64,000 nt of DNA, taken from NCBI GenBank assembly GCA_017889705.1, contig JAGGAB010000008.1, positions 62,001-126,000 on the forward strand. The letters run 5' to 3'. The stretch's first letter is position 1; each line of letters begins with the position of its first letter. Below the pieces are notes generated by a model. The model ran no database searches, was not told the origin of the DNA, and saw nothing but the letters and a program-made list of their open reading frames with translations. Of this stretch, positions 33,291-41,712 are shown piece by piece. Source of the DNA: Bacillota bacterium. Its GTDB lineage: Bacteria; Bacillota; Negativicutes; Sporomusales; Sporomusaceae. Position numbers and translations under genes: made by a program.

Positions 33291-33425
33291 TCAACGATTA
33301 TCCTTCCGGGCAAAGTGTTCTGCTTTTCTACGTACTTCCTCATCAGACATAGGCTTATTCTCCTGTTCATTCTTAATTTCGTGCTCAATGCCAAACTTGT
33401 CTACTCCTGGTTTGGGTTCAGGCAT
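33291..33425 (-). CDS. Small charged hypothetical protein (44 aa)
   Basis: A short hydrophilic frame: MPEPKPGVDKFGIEHEI at the N-terminus, then MSDEEVRRKAEHFARK, a likely amphipathic helix. GGAGGTGATAAT lies directly before the ATG. It is not part of a longer frame and lies between the carbonic anhydrase gene and a hairpin. No family was recognised; the strong ribosome site and the plausible composition support it. Confidence 0.55.
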   Translation of the reverse strand: MPEPKPGVDKFGIEHEIKNEQENKPMSDEEVRRKAEHFARKDNR

Positions 33426-33467
33426 ATTATCACCTCCACTACTAGTCTTAACTGATTATAAAATTTA

Positions 33468-33494
33468 AACCCCTGACGAAAACTGTCAGGGGTT
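33468..33494 (-). terminator. Terminator of the 33658-34047 gene
   Basis: AACCCCTGAC pairs perfectly with GTCAGGGGTT over a 7-base loop. On the minus strand it runs into TTTAAATTTTA. The 160 bases between it and the gene end show nothing else. Confidence 0.6.
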
Positions 33495-33657
33495 ATCTGT
33501 GCATGGTGTTATCCTATGCGCTTTTTCTCAATTTTACTGTTTCGCAATTTCTCGTTTCTTTCCGAGGACACCTTCACGAAATTAGTATGCCCCATTTGGT
33601 TGCATGCTATACATAGTTGTTAAATTCTTGTATCGGATATATCTCCAACCAAGCAGC

Positions 33658-34047
33658 TTAACGCAAAAATCTTATTGTAATGTCCGGCAAATAGCTAAGC
33701 AACGCACTCCGCAAATCATCGGCAATCGAGGTATCAGTAACAACCTTCTCAATGACACGCTTTTCTAGTACACCATACGGTTTCACCATTCCCAAAAACG
33801 GGTGGTTTACTCCGGAGTCAAGTTTGCCAGTATCCACGCTTTCAATATGAATGCCGGCAAGATGAAAGGTATATTCTCCGACAACCTGTCCATTCTCGGT
33901 TACCTGGAGTCCTACCATACTCTTGCGCCCCTCAAAAATAGTATTGGCAAACGAGTATACATATGGATGTTTGTCTTTTACGATATCCAGTACTTTTTCA
34001 CGAAAAGGCACCAATTGTTCCACAATAAGCTTATCTACATCTGTCAT
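33658..34047 (-). CDS. Hypothetical protein (129 aa)
   Basis: A soluble protein of unknown family. The N-terminus MTDVDKLIVEQLVPFREKVL is helical in character. The middle part (SMVGLQVTENGQVVGEYTFH, LAGIHIESVDTG) looks like beta-strands, and the C-terminal region is helical. No cysteine, membrane segment or catalytic motif stands out. The ATG has GGGAGGT 6 bases upstream, which makes the gene convincing. It is probably monocistronic, with a terminator downstream. The fold pattern resembles small lipid- or ligand-binding domains such as SCP2, but that is only a guess. Confidence 0.7.
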   Translation of the reverse strand: MTDVDKLIVEQLVPFREKVLDIVKDKHPYVYSFANTIFEGRKSMVGLQVTENGQVVGEYTFHLAGIHIESVDTGKLDSGVNHPFLGMVKPYGVLEKRVIEKVVTDTSIADDLRSALLSYLPDITIRFLR

Positions 34048-34131
34048 ACTGTTACCTCCCGCATATATTCAAATGTAGTATACCCTAATCGTCAAACATC
34101 ATGAATACTTTAAAGAGGCCTACTTATCAGA

Positions 34132-34521
34132 TTAATGGCTGCTTTGGTATAGGCAGGCAGATGGTACTTGCCCTGCCTCTAACGGAGCAACAACACAGCT
34201 TGCTGCAAAAACATTCCCGCTTTTCAATACAAACTTAGTTTCATTAGGTATCAGCATCAATTGGTTTGCACCAAGCTGCTTCTCTATCTGTGTATAGGGA
34301 AAAAACAAGGTAACCTCTCCGCTTGCCACATAAATCACATTATAATTATTTTCTTCTATGTCAGCGTTAGTCATTCCACAAAAATTTTTGATACAACTTA
34401 CACACAAACTTGGACAATCTATACATTTTTTAAGATTTATATGTACTGATGAATTAGCATTAAGCGGTCCTAAACAGGCATCTTTCTCCTGATTGATGGA
34501 ATTCGCAGCCAATGTACTCAC
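34132..34521 (-). CDS. Cysteine-rich cupin-like hypothetical protein
   Basis: A 129-residue protein. Residues about 30-52 hold a cysteine cluster (KKCIDCPSLCVSCIKNFCG) that could bind zinc or an iron-sulfur centre. The rest (YNVIYVASGEVTLFFPYTQI, LGANQLMLIPNETKFVLKSG) has the strand pattern of a cupin barrel, without the usual metal-binding histidines. The start is GTG at 34521, with GGAGGT about 10 bases upstream; an ATG six codons earlier overlaps that site. It is transcribed alone. No family was recognised with confidence. A small sensor or metal-handling role is possible. Confidence 0.6.
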   Translation of the reverse strand: MSTLAANSINQEKDACLGPLNANSSVHINLKKCIDCPSLCVSCIKNFCGMTNADIEENNYNVIYVASGEVTLFFPYTQIEKQLGANQLMLIPNETKFVLKSGNVFAASCVVAPLEAGQVPSACLYQSSH

Positions 34522-34649
34522 AATTAAATATACCTCCATAAATTACTATATATTTATAAATATATCACATATTAGGACAATAGTCCTGATAAATTGCTAC
34601 TTTTATATCAATTTTTGTAAAAAAACTTAATTGTTTTTTAACAAAAAAA

Positions 34650-34703
34650 ATACTCTTCAACAGATAGTCGTAATTCTTCCTATCTGTTGAAGAGCATATT
34701 TTT
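34650..34703 (-). terminator. Terminator of the Ser/Thr-rich protein gene
   Basis: An 18-bp stem (ACTCTTCAACAGATAG against its complement, 12-base loop) with A/T runs at both ends can work on both strands. It lies about 70 bases after the stop of the gene at 34775-35209. Confidence 0.85.
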
Positions 34704-34774
34704 GTCTACTATCCTATAAGGAAACTTACTCCAAATGGCGTTTTAACGCCACCTGAAAAAAGCCGACTCATGGC

Positions 34775-35209
34775 TTATATATATTTAATTTGATTTTCAT
34801 AAGCATGTAATGCATTTACGGTAGCAGCATCAGTTGTCTGGTCACTTGTGTCGTTTACGCTGCTTGTACTACTGCTGCTTAGCCCACTTATACTACTTGT
34901 CCCGGTCAGAGAATCAGTTTTCAGGACTTTACAGACCCCACAGCCAACACAGGTTTCATTACCCTGCGGACAGGATGTTGTACTAGATGTTCCACCAGAT
35001 GACCCGCTGCCTGAGGTTCCAGACACGGCACCACTTGCTGCGCTTGCAGATGCACTGGCACTTATTCCTTCAGCACTTAATTCAACAGTATCCTCGCCGG
35101 AAGTGCTGGATATGGTTGTTGAAGTGCTTTGCGTTCCTGTTGTACTGGAATTTGTCGAATACAGAGACTGATATAGGCTTGCTGTTGAAGAAACAGATGA
35201 AACTGACAT
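34775..35209 (-). CDS. Ser/Thr/Gly-rich protein with a cysteine knot-like cluster
   Basis: A 144-residue low-complexity protein. About half of the residues are Ser, Thr or Gly, in runs such as SGTSGSGSSGGTSSTTS. Near residue 80 lies a single compact cysteine motif, CPQGNETCVGCGVCKVL (C-x6-C-x2-C-x2-C), which could bind a metal. The N-terminus (MSVSSVSSTASLYQSLYST) lacks a signal peptide. The ATG has AAAGGAGGG upstream and a strong terminator follows. The composition suggests a disordered surface, spore or secreted protein around a metal-binding knot. Function unknown. Confidence 0.65.
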   Translation of the reverse strand: MSVSSVSSTASLYQSLYSTNSSTTGTQSTSTTISSTSGEDTVELSAEGISASASASAASGAVSGTSGSGSSGGTSSTTSCPQGNETCVGCGVCKVLKTDSLTGTSSISGLSSSSTSSVNDTSDQTTDAATVNALHAYENQIKYI

Positions 35210-35397
35210 GTGTATTGTTTCCCTCCTTTTGGTGATTTGTTATAATTATCGAATGCATTTATTTTGATTATATTTGAAATAAAATTATTGTTAGCACACT
35301 CTCCCTAGCATCTTAGCAGGAATACGCTTGTTATTTGCAGTATATTTACACTATTCTTTAAACTTCAACAAATCCCGTCATACAGGAGGTCACTTGA

Positions 35398-35580
35398 ATG
35401 GCACAAATTGATCCTGATATCAATCTGCATGATTTAACCATGTTGGTACTTAATAAATCAGAATTTGCGAATATTGATTCAGAGCCTTTAGCTAACGAAG
35501 TCGTCAAAAAGTACCTTGAGATAAGACGTATTGTTTTAAAAACATTACAAGAACACACCAATTATGGTGAATGGATTTAA
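35398..35580 (+). CDS. Small hypothetical protein (60 aa)
   Basis: An acidic small protein, MAQIDPDINLHDLTMLVLN... with a likely helical C-terminal half (NEVVKKYLEIRRIVLKTLQE). GGAGGT lies 8 bases before the ATG. No membrane segment or cysteine is present. It is divergent from the Ser/Thr-rich protein gene. No family was recognised. Confidence 0.6.
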   Translation: MAQIDPDINLHDLTMLVLNKSEFANIDSEPLANEVVKKYLEIRRIVLKTLQEHTNYGEWI

Positions 35581-35718
35581 ACTGACCTAAACACCGCATT
35601 TCGAACACCTTCGGGTACCATCCCTGCCTTTTTGTCAGACAATCCGGCCTAAAGGAGTGATATTCGATAATACCGAGCATTTTCGAAGCAGATCCAATTT
35701 GACTGGCAATTACTTTTT

Positions 35719-35747
35719 TTGCTATACTTATTGTAAGCTGTTATAAT
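35719..35747 (+). promoter_or_regulatory. Promoter of a candidate RNA and small membrane protein
   Basis: TTGCTA, a 17-bp spacer and TATAAT preceded by TG (extended -10). Transcription would begin near 35754. Confidence 0.6.
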
Positions 35748-35753
35748 ATTTCA

Positions 35754-35880
35754 GTTCAGTTAGCTGCTAGTTCTATGGCGCAAAAACCAAAAATATCACT
35801 ACCTTGAATAAATAATCAAGGCAACACTTTGCGTACAAGGAAGTCGCGGTTTTATAATCGGGGCTTTTTATTTTTATACT
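35754..35880 (+). ncRNA. Candidate structured RNA or leader
   Basis: Downstream of a good promoter, GCGCAAA can pair with TTTGCG enclosing an inner hairpin CCTTGA...TCAAGG. A weak AAGTC...GGCTT stem then runs into CTTTTTATTTTT. This layout fits a small RNA or a leader for the 22-codon gene that follows. No known riboswitch class was recognised. The stretch 35581-35932 holds only this element and its promoter. Confidence 0.35.
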
Positions 35881-35932
35881 ATACTAAATAAAAAAGGAAT
35901 GATAAAAATCGATAAAAGGTAGGTGAATAATT

Positions 35933-36001
35933 ATGATTAGTACAGCCGTATCGGTTGCTCTGTTTGTTTTTGCTATTTTATTGCTTGATTTCAGATATTA
36001 G
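35933..36001 (+). CDS. Very small membrane protein (22 aa)
   Basis: ATG at 35933 to TAG at 36001, one hydrophobic helix (VSVALFVFAILLLDF) with a short polar end. GGTAGGTGA lies upstream and a terminator 12 bases downstream. The size recalls KdpF- or YnaJ-like peptides, but no kdp genes are nearby and the sequence does not match them clearly. Confidence 0.45.
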   Translation: MISTAVSVALFVFAILLLDFRY

Positions 36002-36013
36002 CTTGCTATATAC

Positions 36014-36044
36014 AAGTCTTGGTTCTCTGCCAAGGCTTTTTTTA
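36014..36044 (+). terminator. Terminator after the 22-codon gene
   Basis: AAGTCTTGG pairs with CCAAGGCTT (one G-T pair) over TTCTCTG, followed by TTTTTT. Confidence 0.8.
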
Positions 36045-36093
36045 TTTTTACCTGTTGGCTGTCAATCGCTCTTATCTGGGTGCGTGTGCCTCT

Positions 36094-36993
36094 TTAAAAT
36101 CCCGGAAGCTTGATTGCTGGGACAGTAACAACCTTAGGCTCGCGAATAACCATATCAATATGGCAGTTACATTGGTTTTTTCCCAAATTATAACTGTCGC
36201 CAAGCGCAAAATGCACAGTACCTGCGGCTTTTTCATCCACCGAAATATTATGCCTAATTTGACGGCAAGCCGGATTAAACCCCAGGGCGAACTCACCAAT
36301 CATGGTAATGTCTGTGCCAAAAAGAGCAATATATTTTTGAAACTCTGGCGGACATTCCATTAGCCGCCCCTGCTCAAATACCAACCGCTGCGGCTGAGTT
36401 GGCAGCCAGGAGCGCGTTACTGTTCCGTCAACCACCAGCACGCCGCTGAAGGTTTCTTCAATTGGGCAGGTATATATTTCTCCGTCAGGCAGTTGCGCCA
36501 AATGCTCGCGGCTACAGATCCCGTCGGCTGCAATCCACTTCCTGCCGGTAACCTCAAAAGAAATATCAGTCCCCAAAGCTGAGGTAATATGAAAGCGTTC
36601 AATACCTTCGAGTTGTTTTTTGATTTGAGCCAGTTGCTGTGCCAGCTCCTGATAGATGGTCTCTCCCCAGAAACCATCTGCCAAATAGTCTTTTGTCCAA
36701 TCAAACAAGCTCAGTATCTGCCAGCCCTGCCGGCGCATAGCCATACGTGCGGCTTTGCATATTTCATAGCCGGGAGTATCTGGTTCATATACCTCGATGA
36801 CATGGCTTACCTGTTCACCCCAAGCCTGCTCCGTAACCTTTGTCGCCATACTATCAACCACATAGGTTGTAAACGGCAGAAGCTGCGCAATAGCCTGTGC
36901 CAACTCCCGATTTGATTGATAACATACGGCAACCTCTTTGACCGGTCCTGCCCCAGTCAGTGAATGATATAAATTCTGTCGCAAGAAATTCAT
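36094..36993 (-). CDS. M29-like aminopeptidase
   Basis: A 299-residue protein related to the leucyl aminopeptidase (aminopeptidase T, M29) group. The C-terminal half carries the metal-site region: GEFALGFNPACR, then DEKAAGTVHFALGDSY and QCNCHIDMVIREP. The family length is nearer 360-410, so the N-terminal domain is short. The enzyme would release N-terminal amino acids from peptides in the cytoplasm. The ATG at 36993 is chosen because GGAGG lies 8 bases before it. It lies downstream of the oligopeptide-binding protein gene on the same strand, which fits hydrolysis of imported peptides, although two hairpins separate them. Confidence 0.75.
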   Translation of the reverse strand: MNFLRQNLYHSLTGAGPVKEVAVCYQSNRELAQAIAQLLPFTTYVVDSMATKVTEQAWGEQVSHVIEVYEPDTPGYEICKAARMAMRRQGWQILSLFDWTKDYLADGFWGETIYQELAQQLAQIKKQLEGIERFHITSALGTDISFEVTGRKWIAADGICSREHLAQLPDGEIYTCPIEETFSGVLVVDGTVTRSWLPTQPQRLVFEQGRLMECPPEFQKYIALFGTDITMIGEFALGFNPACRQIRHNISVDEKAAGTVHFALGDSYNLGKNQCNCHIDMVIREPKVVTVPAIKLPGF

Positions 36994-37028
36994 CCTAGCA
37001 TCCTCCACAACTTTGTCTGAACTAAGAA

Positions 37029-37054
37029 AGCGCTCGCCACAAGGAACGAGCGCT
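37029..37054. terminator. Hairpin upstream of the aminopeptidase gene
   Basis: AGCGCTCG pairs with CGAGCGCT. The plus strand runs into seven T. The minus strand, on which the opp genes are read, has only TTTCTT, so termination there may be partial. Confidence 0.5.
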
Positions 37055-37111
37055 GACTTTTTTTACCCTAACAGAAAGTAAACTTTCTTAAAAACAGGAT
37101 AAGAGCAACAT

Positions 37112-37147
37112 CGGCTTGCGCCGTCGCTAAAAACTCGGCGCAAGCCG
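37112..37147. other. Palindromic hairpin after the oppA-like gene
   Basis: CGGCTTGCGCCG pairs with CGGCGCAAGCCG over 12 bases, directly after the oppA-like stop. No T run follows on the minus strand. It may protect the mRNA 3' end or act with the hairpin at 37029. Confidence 0.45.
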
Positions 37148-37155
37148 CGTTTTCT

Positions 37156-38760
37156 TTACTTTTCCAGACTGATACCGTAGTATGGCATATCACTCCAGCC
37201 ATTCCAAGCCACTTTGAAATTCTTGACTTTAGGCTGCACCACAAATAAATGTTCCAGCGAATAGAGCGGTACCCAGGCAGCATCATTGTTTACAATCTGA
37301 TTTTCCACTTCCTGATACAGTTTATAGCGCTCGGCCGGGTTAATCATTTTTCGAGCTTGTTCCAGTTTTTCTGCTACTGCTTCATTTTTATAGTTGAAGG
37401 AACGCATTGCCGCATTGCGTGGCGCAAAGAAAGTGTAGATGAAATTGTCCGGATCATTATAGTCAGCTGACCATTCCTCCAGATACATAGGCAACTGGCC
37501 TTGCTTTCTGGTAGATAACAAAGACGCTCTGTCCATTTGCTTAATTTCCACTGTTATGCCAACCTGTTTGAGCATGGCCTGCACTGCTTCGTTGACGCGG
37601 AGATTGGCCGGTCGGTCTGAGGCTTGGGCAATTACCATGCTAAAGCCATCAGGGTAGCCGGCCTCAGCCAAGAGTTGTTTGGCTTTCTGCGGATCATAGG
37701 TTATTTGCGGCGCATTAGGGTTAAAGCCTAATAATCCTGGCGGCATGATGGTGTTAACCAATTTCCCTTTGCCATAAAACAGTTTATCCAAAAGCTCCTG
37801 GCGATTGATTGCCATCTGGAAAGCCTTTCTGACCCGCACATCATCAAAAGGTTTAATGTTCTCATTGATACTATAGTAGAAGAGACCTACTCGCGGCCCT
37901 TTGACAATCAGGTTTTTCCACTTATCACTGTTTTCAAAATACGGAATCTGGGTTTTGGCAATATCACAGTTGAATACATCTAATTCGCCTGTTTCAAACT
38001 GCATTTTTCGCGTATCGGCATCTGGCACTATCTTAATGATAACACCGTCCAACTTTGCTTTGCCTGCCCAATACTGGTCATAGGCAACCATGGTGATATG
38101 GTCGTTAACCTTCCACTCCTTAATTTTAAACGGCCCGGTGCCTACTGTTTTCTCCGGGTCTAAACCAAACTGCTGTCCTGCCGCTTCAGTTGCCTTACGA
38201 TTATAAATAGAAGCTGCCGGCGAGGCTAAATTGGCTAAAAACGGAGCAAACGGCTGGGCTAGAGTAATTTGCACTGTATATTTTTCAACAGCTTTTATGC
38301 CTTTGACAACATCGGCTTTGCCGTCCATCCGCTCCTTGGCACCGTCAATCATATCAAAAAAGTCGGTGCTTAAGGCTTTGGTTTTGGGGTTGAGCATCCG
38401 GTCAACTGTGTATACTACATCATCGGCGGTAAGCTCTTCCCCATTATGGAATTTTACCCCTTTGCGCAGATAAAAGGTATATACCTTGCCGTCAGCGGAA
38501 ATATCCCATTTTTCTGCAAGTGCGGGAACAAGCTCAGATGCTCCTGGCGCCGTTGTTTTGACTTCTACCAGCCTGTCAAAGATATTGAGCGGCAAGGAAT
38601 ATTCTTCGGTAGTTAGTTGTACATCGGCTGTACCCGGGTCATTCTGGTTAGCCACCCGCAGCATGTTTTTGCTTGTTGATGAACCCATGAGCGAACAACC
38701 TGTTAATAGCACGAAGGAACAACATAAAAGAATAACCAACATTTTTTTACAGCAACTCAC
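37156..38760 (-). CDS. Oligopeptide ABC transporter substrate-binding lipoprotein (OppA-like)
   Basis: A 534-residue SBP_bac_5 family protein. The lipoprotein signal ends at Cys22 (FVLLTGCSLMGSS). Family stretches are WDISADGKVYTFYLRKGVKFHNGEELTADDVVYT, VGTGPFKIKEW, FYYSINENIKPFDDVRVRKAFQMAINRQELL and the C-terminal YNDPDNFIYTFF. It captures peptides, or possibly nickel-chelate or opine-like ligands, outside the membrane and hands them to the OppBCDF channel. The start is GTG at 38760 with GGGAGGGG 5-6 bases before it. It is encoded downstream of the permease and ATPase genes. Confidence 0.92.
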   Translation of the reverse strand: MSCCKKMLVILLCCSFVLLTGCSLMGSSTSKNMLRVANQNDPGTADVQLTTEEYSLPLNIFDRLVEVKTTAPGASELVPALAEKWDISADGKVYTFYLRKGVKFHNGEELTADDVVYTVDRMLNPKTKALSTDFFDMIDGAKERMDGKADVVKGIKAVEKYTVQITLAQPFAPFLANLASPAASIYNRKATEAAGQQFGLDPEKTVGTGPFKIKEWKVNDHITMVAYDQYWAGKAKLDGVIIKIVPDADTRKMQFETGELDVFNCDIAKTQIPYFENSDKWKNLIVKGPRVGLFYYSINENIKPFDDVRVRKAFQMAINRQELLDKLFYGKGKLVNTIMPPGLLGFNPNAPQITYDPQKAKQLLAEAGYPDGFSMVIAQASDRPANLRVNEAVQAMLKQVGITVEIKQMDRASLLSTRKQGQLPMYLEEWSADYNDPDNFIYTFFAPRNAAMRSFNYKNEAVAEKLEQARKMINPAERYKLYQEVENQIVNNDAAWVPLYSLEHLFVVQPKVKNFKVAWNGWSDMPYYGISLEK

Positions 38761-38805
38761 GAAAACCCCTCCCTAAGATACTTTGTATCTCCCTCATATA
38801 ACTCT

Positions 38806-39669
38806 CTATTTTAAAATCCCTTTGTAATAACCGAGATTAGCTTTTTCATCAAAGCGCGGTTTTATCTTGCCTGCTTTACAGCTTAGTACGGTAACTACGC
38901 CCGGCCCATGGCCTGCCAGAATGCAATTGCTGTGAATAACCACGCCAACAGTCACTGCCCCTTTTAGGTAGCCGCGGCCATAGGTATTGTCACAATCCTG
39001 CAGCAGAACAAAATCACCGAATTTCAGCTTATCAAGACCTAACCGCCGGATGGTTTCCTGATCATGGGTCATAATGTCATAATCGCCTTTATAGGATACG
39101 GTCGCCCCAATGCCTGAGCCCATCAAATAGGGCGGCACCTCAGCCACAACCGGCACTTCAATACAGCCGTCTTTTTCGGTAATATTCATGGCAGCCAGCA
39201 CAGCAGGGTCAATACTCATAATCTTGATTTCAGGATATTCCAGAAACTTCAGTCCCAGACCAAAGGTTTTGATTTGAATTTTGTCACCAATAGCCAAGTC
39301 TTCTAATTTATCTTTGTCAAAATACAGGATAGTGTTATCCCTGCCGCCATGTGTGCCAGTAACAAAGCCTTTCAGCCCTTTAGCTTCGCCGGAAATAACC
39401 TTAGCCTCATTACCGACACAGGCCAGAGTAATCATGGCCGTATTTTCGACATCAGACAAGTTGCGAATCGAAACACCGGGTTCCAGATGATCACCTTCCC
39501 AGCCAAAGACACTGTCACCAATGGCAATATTATACGTAATTGAGCCAATACCCGGCAATATTTGTGCTGCCCCGTCATGACCGACTTTATAGGGATTATC
39601 CATTCGGGGATGAGCAATTTCACCCACAACTGCCTGCATGACCAGTTTTTCAACATTTGTTTTCAACAT
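38806..39669 (-). CDS. DUF4438 protein
   Basis: A 287-residue cytoplasmic protein of the DUF4438 family. Recognisable stretches are VGHDGAAQILPGIGSITYNI, GWEGDHLEPGVSIRN, GFVTGTHGGRDNTILYF and HSNCILAGHGPGVVTVLSC. No reaction is known. The gene is often found with peptide transporters and peptidases, as here between oppF and oppA, so a role in processing imported peptides or amino-acid derivatives is plausible. The ATG at 39669 has AGAGGT upstream and lies 14 bases after the oppF stop. Confidence 0.8.
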   Translation of the reverse strand: MLKTNVEKLVMQAVVGEIAHPRMDNPYKVGHDGAAQILPGIGSITYNIAIGDSVFGWEGDHLEPGVSIRNLSDVENTAMITLACVGNEAKVISGEAKGLKGFVTGTHGGRDNTILYFDKDKLEDLAIGDKIQIKTFGLGLKFLEYPEIKIMSIDPAVLAAMNITEKDGCIEVPVVAEVPPYLMGSGIGATVSYKGDYDIMTHDQETIRRLGLDKLKFGDFVLLQDCDNTYGRGYLKGAVTVGVVIHSNCILAGHGPGVVTVLSCKAGKIKPRFDEKANLGYYKGILK

Positions 39670-39683
39670 ACTAAGCACCTCTT

Positions 39684-40655
39684 TTATTTTGCTAAAGGGA
39701 AATGACAAGCACACTTTCTCCCGCCAACCTCTGATAGCTTAGGTTCCTCCACCCAGCAAACTTCCTGCACATAAGGACATCTGGTATGAAACCGGCAGCC
39801 TGGCGGCGGATTAATTGGACTAGGCACGTCCCCTTCTAACAACATTCGCTTACGGTTACGCAGTTTGGGATCAGGAACAGGCGCCGCATTCAGCAAAAAT
39901 GCGGTATATGGATGCAGCGGCTGCTCAAATAGCTCCTCACAGCGCCCTAACTCCACCACTTTTCCTAAAAACATGACACATACGCGGTCAGCCATATAGC
40001 GGACAACACTTAAATTATGCGAAATAAAGAAATAGGTCAGCCCAAACTGCTGCTGCAGATCTTTTAATAAATTAAGAATTTGGGATTGTATAGATACATC
40101 AAGCGCCGACACCGGTTCATCGCAAATCAACAATTCCGGCTTGAGCGCCAAGGCTCTGGCAATACCGATTCGCTGCCGCTGTCCACCGCTGAATTGATGA
40201 GGGTATCTGTGCATAAATTCCGGTCTTAGCCCCACCAAATTCATCAGTTGTTCCACCCTGACCTGTTTATCCTTACCATGCGCCAATTTATGCGTTGTCA
40301 GCGGTTCTCCAATAATATCGGCAACCTTTAAGCGCGGATTAAGGCTGGCATACGGATCTTGAAAAATAAACTGTACCTGCCTTTTAAATTGCATAGTTTC
40401 TTCTCTATTCAGGCTAAAAACATTTTTGCCTTTATATAAAACCTCGCCCTCTGTAGGCGACAGCAACTTGATTAACAGGCGTGCCAAGGTGCTTTTGCCA
40501 CAACCTGATTCACCCACTAAGGCCAAGGTTTCCTTGCTGTATATTTCAAGTTCAATATCATCGACAGCCTTGACCACAGTTTTTTCTTTACTCAGCCAGC
40601 TGTCGTCAACAAAGTATTTTTTCAAATTTCTGCTCTGCATAAGTATATCGCCCAT
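39684..40655 (-). CDS. Peptide ABC transporter ATP-binding protein (OppF-like)
   Basis: A 323-residue ABC ATPase with Walker A GESGCGKSTLAR, signature FSGGQRQRIGIARAL, Walker B LLICDEPVSALD and switch His in FFISHNLSVV. The C-terminal oligopeptide-transporter extension with PPGCRFHTRCPY...C is present and may bind a 4Fe-4S cluster, as reported for some Opp/Dpp ATPases. With the OppD-like partner it powers import. The ATG at 40655 is set by GGGAG 8 bases before it; a GTG three codons earlier would be too close to it. It lies 12 bases after the oppD stop. Confidence 0.93.
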   Translation of the reverse strand: MGDILMQSRNLKKYFVDDSWLSKEKTVVKAVDDIELEIYSKETLALVGESGCGKSTLARLLIKLLSPTEGEVLYKGKNVFSLNREETMQFKRQVQFIFQDPYASLNPRLKVADIIGEPLTTHKLAHGKDKQVRVEQLMNLVGLRPEFMHRYPHQFSGGQRQRIGIARALALKPELLICDEPVSALDVSIQSQILNLLKDLQQQFGLTYFFISHNLSVVRYMADRVCVMFLGKVVELGRCEELFEQPLHPYTAFLLNAAPVPDPKLRNRKRMLLEGDVPSPINPPPGCRFHTRCPYVQEVCWVEEPKLSEVGGRKCACHFPLAK

Positions 40656-40667
40656 TGCCAGCACTCC

Positions 40668-41693
40668 CTACCCCTGATACTTTACACAACGAACAAAATG
40701 CCCCGGCCGCGGTTCTGTGAGTTCCGGCTCTTCTTCCGCGCAAAGCGGAGTGGCCTGTTCGCAGCGTGGATAAAACCGGCAGCCTTTGGGAAGCTGCAAG
40801 AGATTAGGCAGCATACCCGGAATGTTGTATAGGCGCCCCCCACTCTTCTGGAGTGTCGGCAGCGCTTTCATCAAACCGGCCGTATAGGGATGCAGACAGT
40901 GCTCAAACAGTTCGAAAACATCGGCCTGCTCGACTATTTTGCCTGCATACATAATAACAACCTCATCACACACTTCGGCTACAACACCCATATCATGTGT
41001 AATCAGGATAATCGCCGAATTGAGCTCTGTTTGCAATTTCTTCATAAGCTGCAGAATTTGTGCCTGCACAGTAACATCCAATGCGGTAGTAGGCTCATCG
41101 GCAATTAACAGCTTGGGCCTGCAGCACAGCGCCATTGCAATCATCACTCGCTGACGCAGCCCGCCGGACAGCTGATGTGGATACGCAGCAAGCCGCTTCT
41201 CTGGCTCTGGTATACCTACCAGCTTGAACATTTCCAGCGCCTTTTCCCTAGCCTCAGCCTTGCCCAAATGCTGATGAAGGATAACAGCTTCCATTACCTG
41301 CTTGCCGACCGTATATACCGGATTAAGTGAAGTCATCGGCTCCTGAAAAATCATGGATACCTCGTTGCCCCTGACCTTACACATTTCTTTTTCGGTTAAT
41401 GTCAACAGATTTTTCCCATCCAAAACAATGCCGCCACCCACAATTTTCCCCGCCGGACCAGGCACCAAGCCCATGATTGAAAGCGCCGTCATACTTTTAC
41501 CACAGCCGGATTCGCCGACAATCCCCAGTATTTTGCCTCTTTTCACGCTAAAGCTGACATCATCAACTGCCGGCAGCACGCCTTTAGTGGTAAAAAAATG
41601 GGTTTTCAGGCCAGTTACTTTTAACATAGTATTGGTTTCATCTATTGCTGCAACCTTTGTATGTTGCTCATCTGTTATTGGACAATCTGCCAT
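40668..41693 (-). CDS. Peptide ABC transporter ATP-binding protein (OppD-like)
   Basis: A 341-residue ABC ATPase with Walker A GESGCGKSMTALS, Q-loop IFQEPMTSLNP, signature LSGGLRQRVMIAMAL, Walker B LLIADEPTTALD and switch His in ILITHDMGVV. It has the C-terminal extension LPKGCRFYPRCEQATPLC with conserved cysteines. It pairs with the OppF-like ATPase as the heterodimeric motor. A long N-terminal leader of about 20 residues is unusual but variable in the family. The ATG at 41693 has GGAGGC 7 bases before it. It begins 19 bases after the oppC stop. Confidence 0.93.
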   Translation of the reverse strand: MADCPITDEQHTKVAAIDETNTMLKVTGLKTHFFTTKGVLPAVDDVSFSVKRGKILGIVGESGCGKSMTALSIMGLVPGPAGKIVGGGIVLDGKNLLTLTEKEMCKVRGNEVSMIFQEPMTSLNPVYTVGKQVMEAVILHQHLGKAEAREKALEMFKLVGIPEPEKRLAAYPHQLSGGLRQRVMIAMALCCRPKLLIADEPTTALDVTVQAQILQLMKKLQTELNSAIILITHDMGVVAEVCDEVVIMYAGKIVEQADVFELFEHCLHPYTAGLMKALPTLQKSGGRLYNIPGMLPNLLQLPKGCRFYPRCEQATPLCAEEEPELTEPRPGHFVRCVKYQG

Positions 41694-41712
41694 AACAACT
41701 GCCTCCAAATAG

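Noticed and set aside
35933..36001. The 22-codon peptide as KdpF
   Set aside because: No kdpABC genes are nearby and the peptide lacks the usual KdpF pattern.
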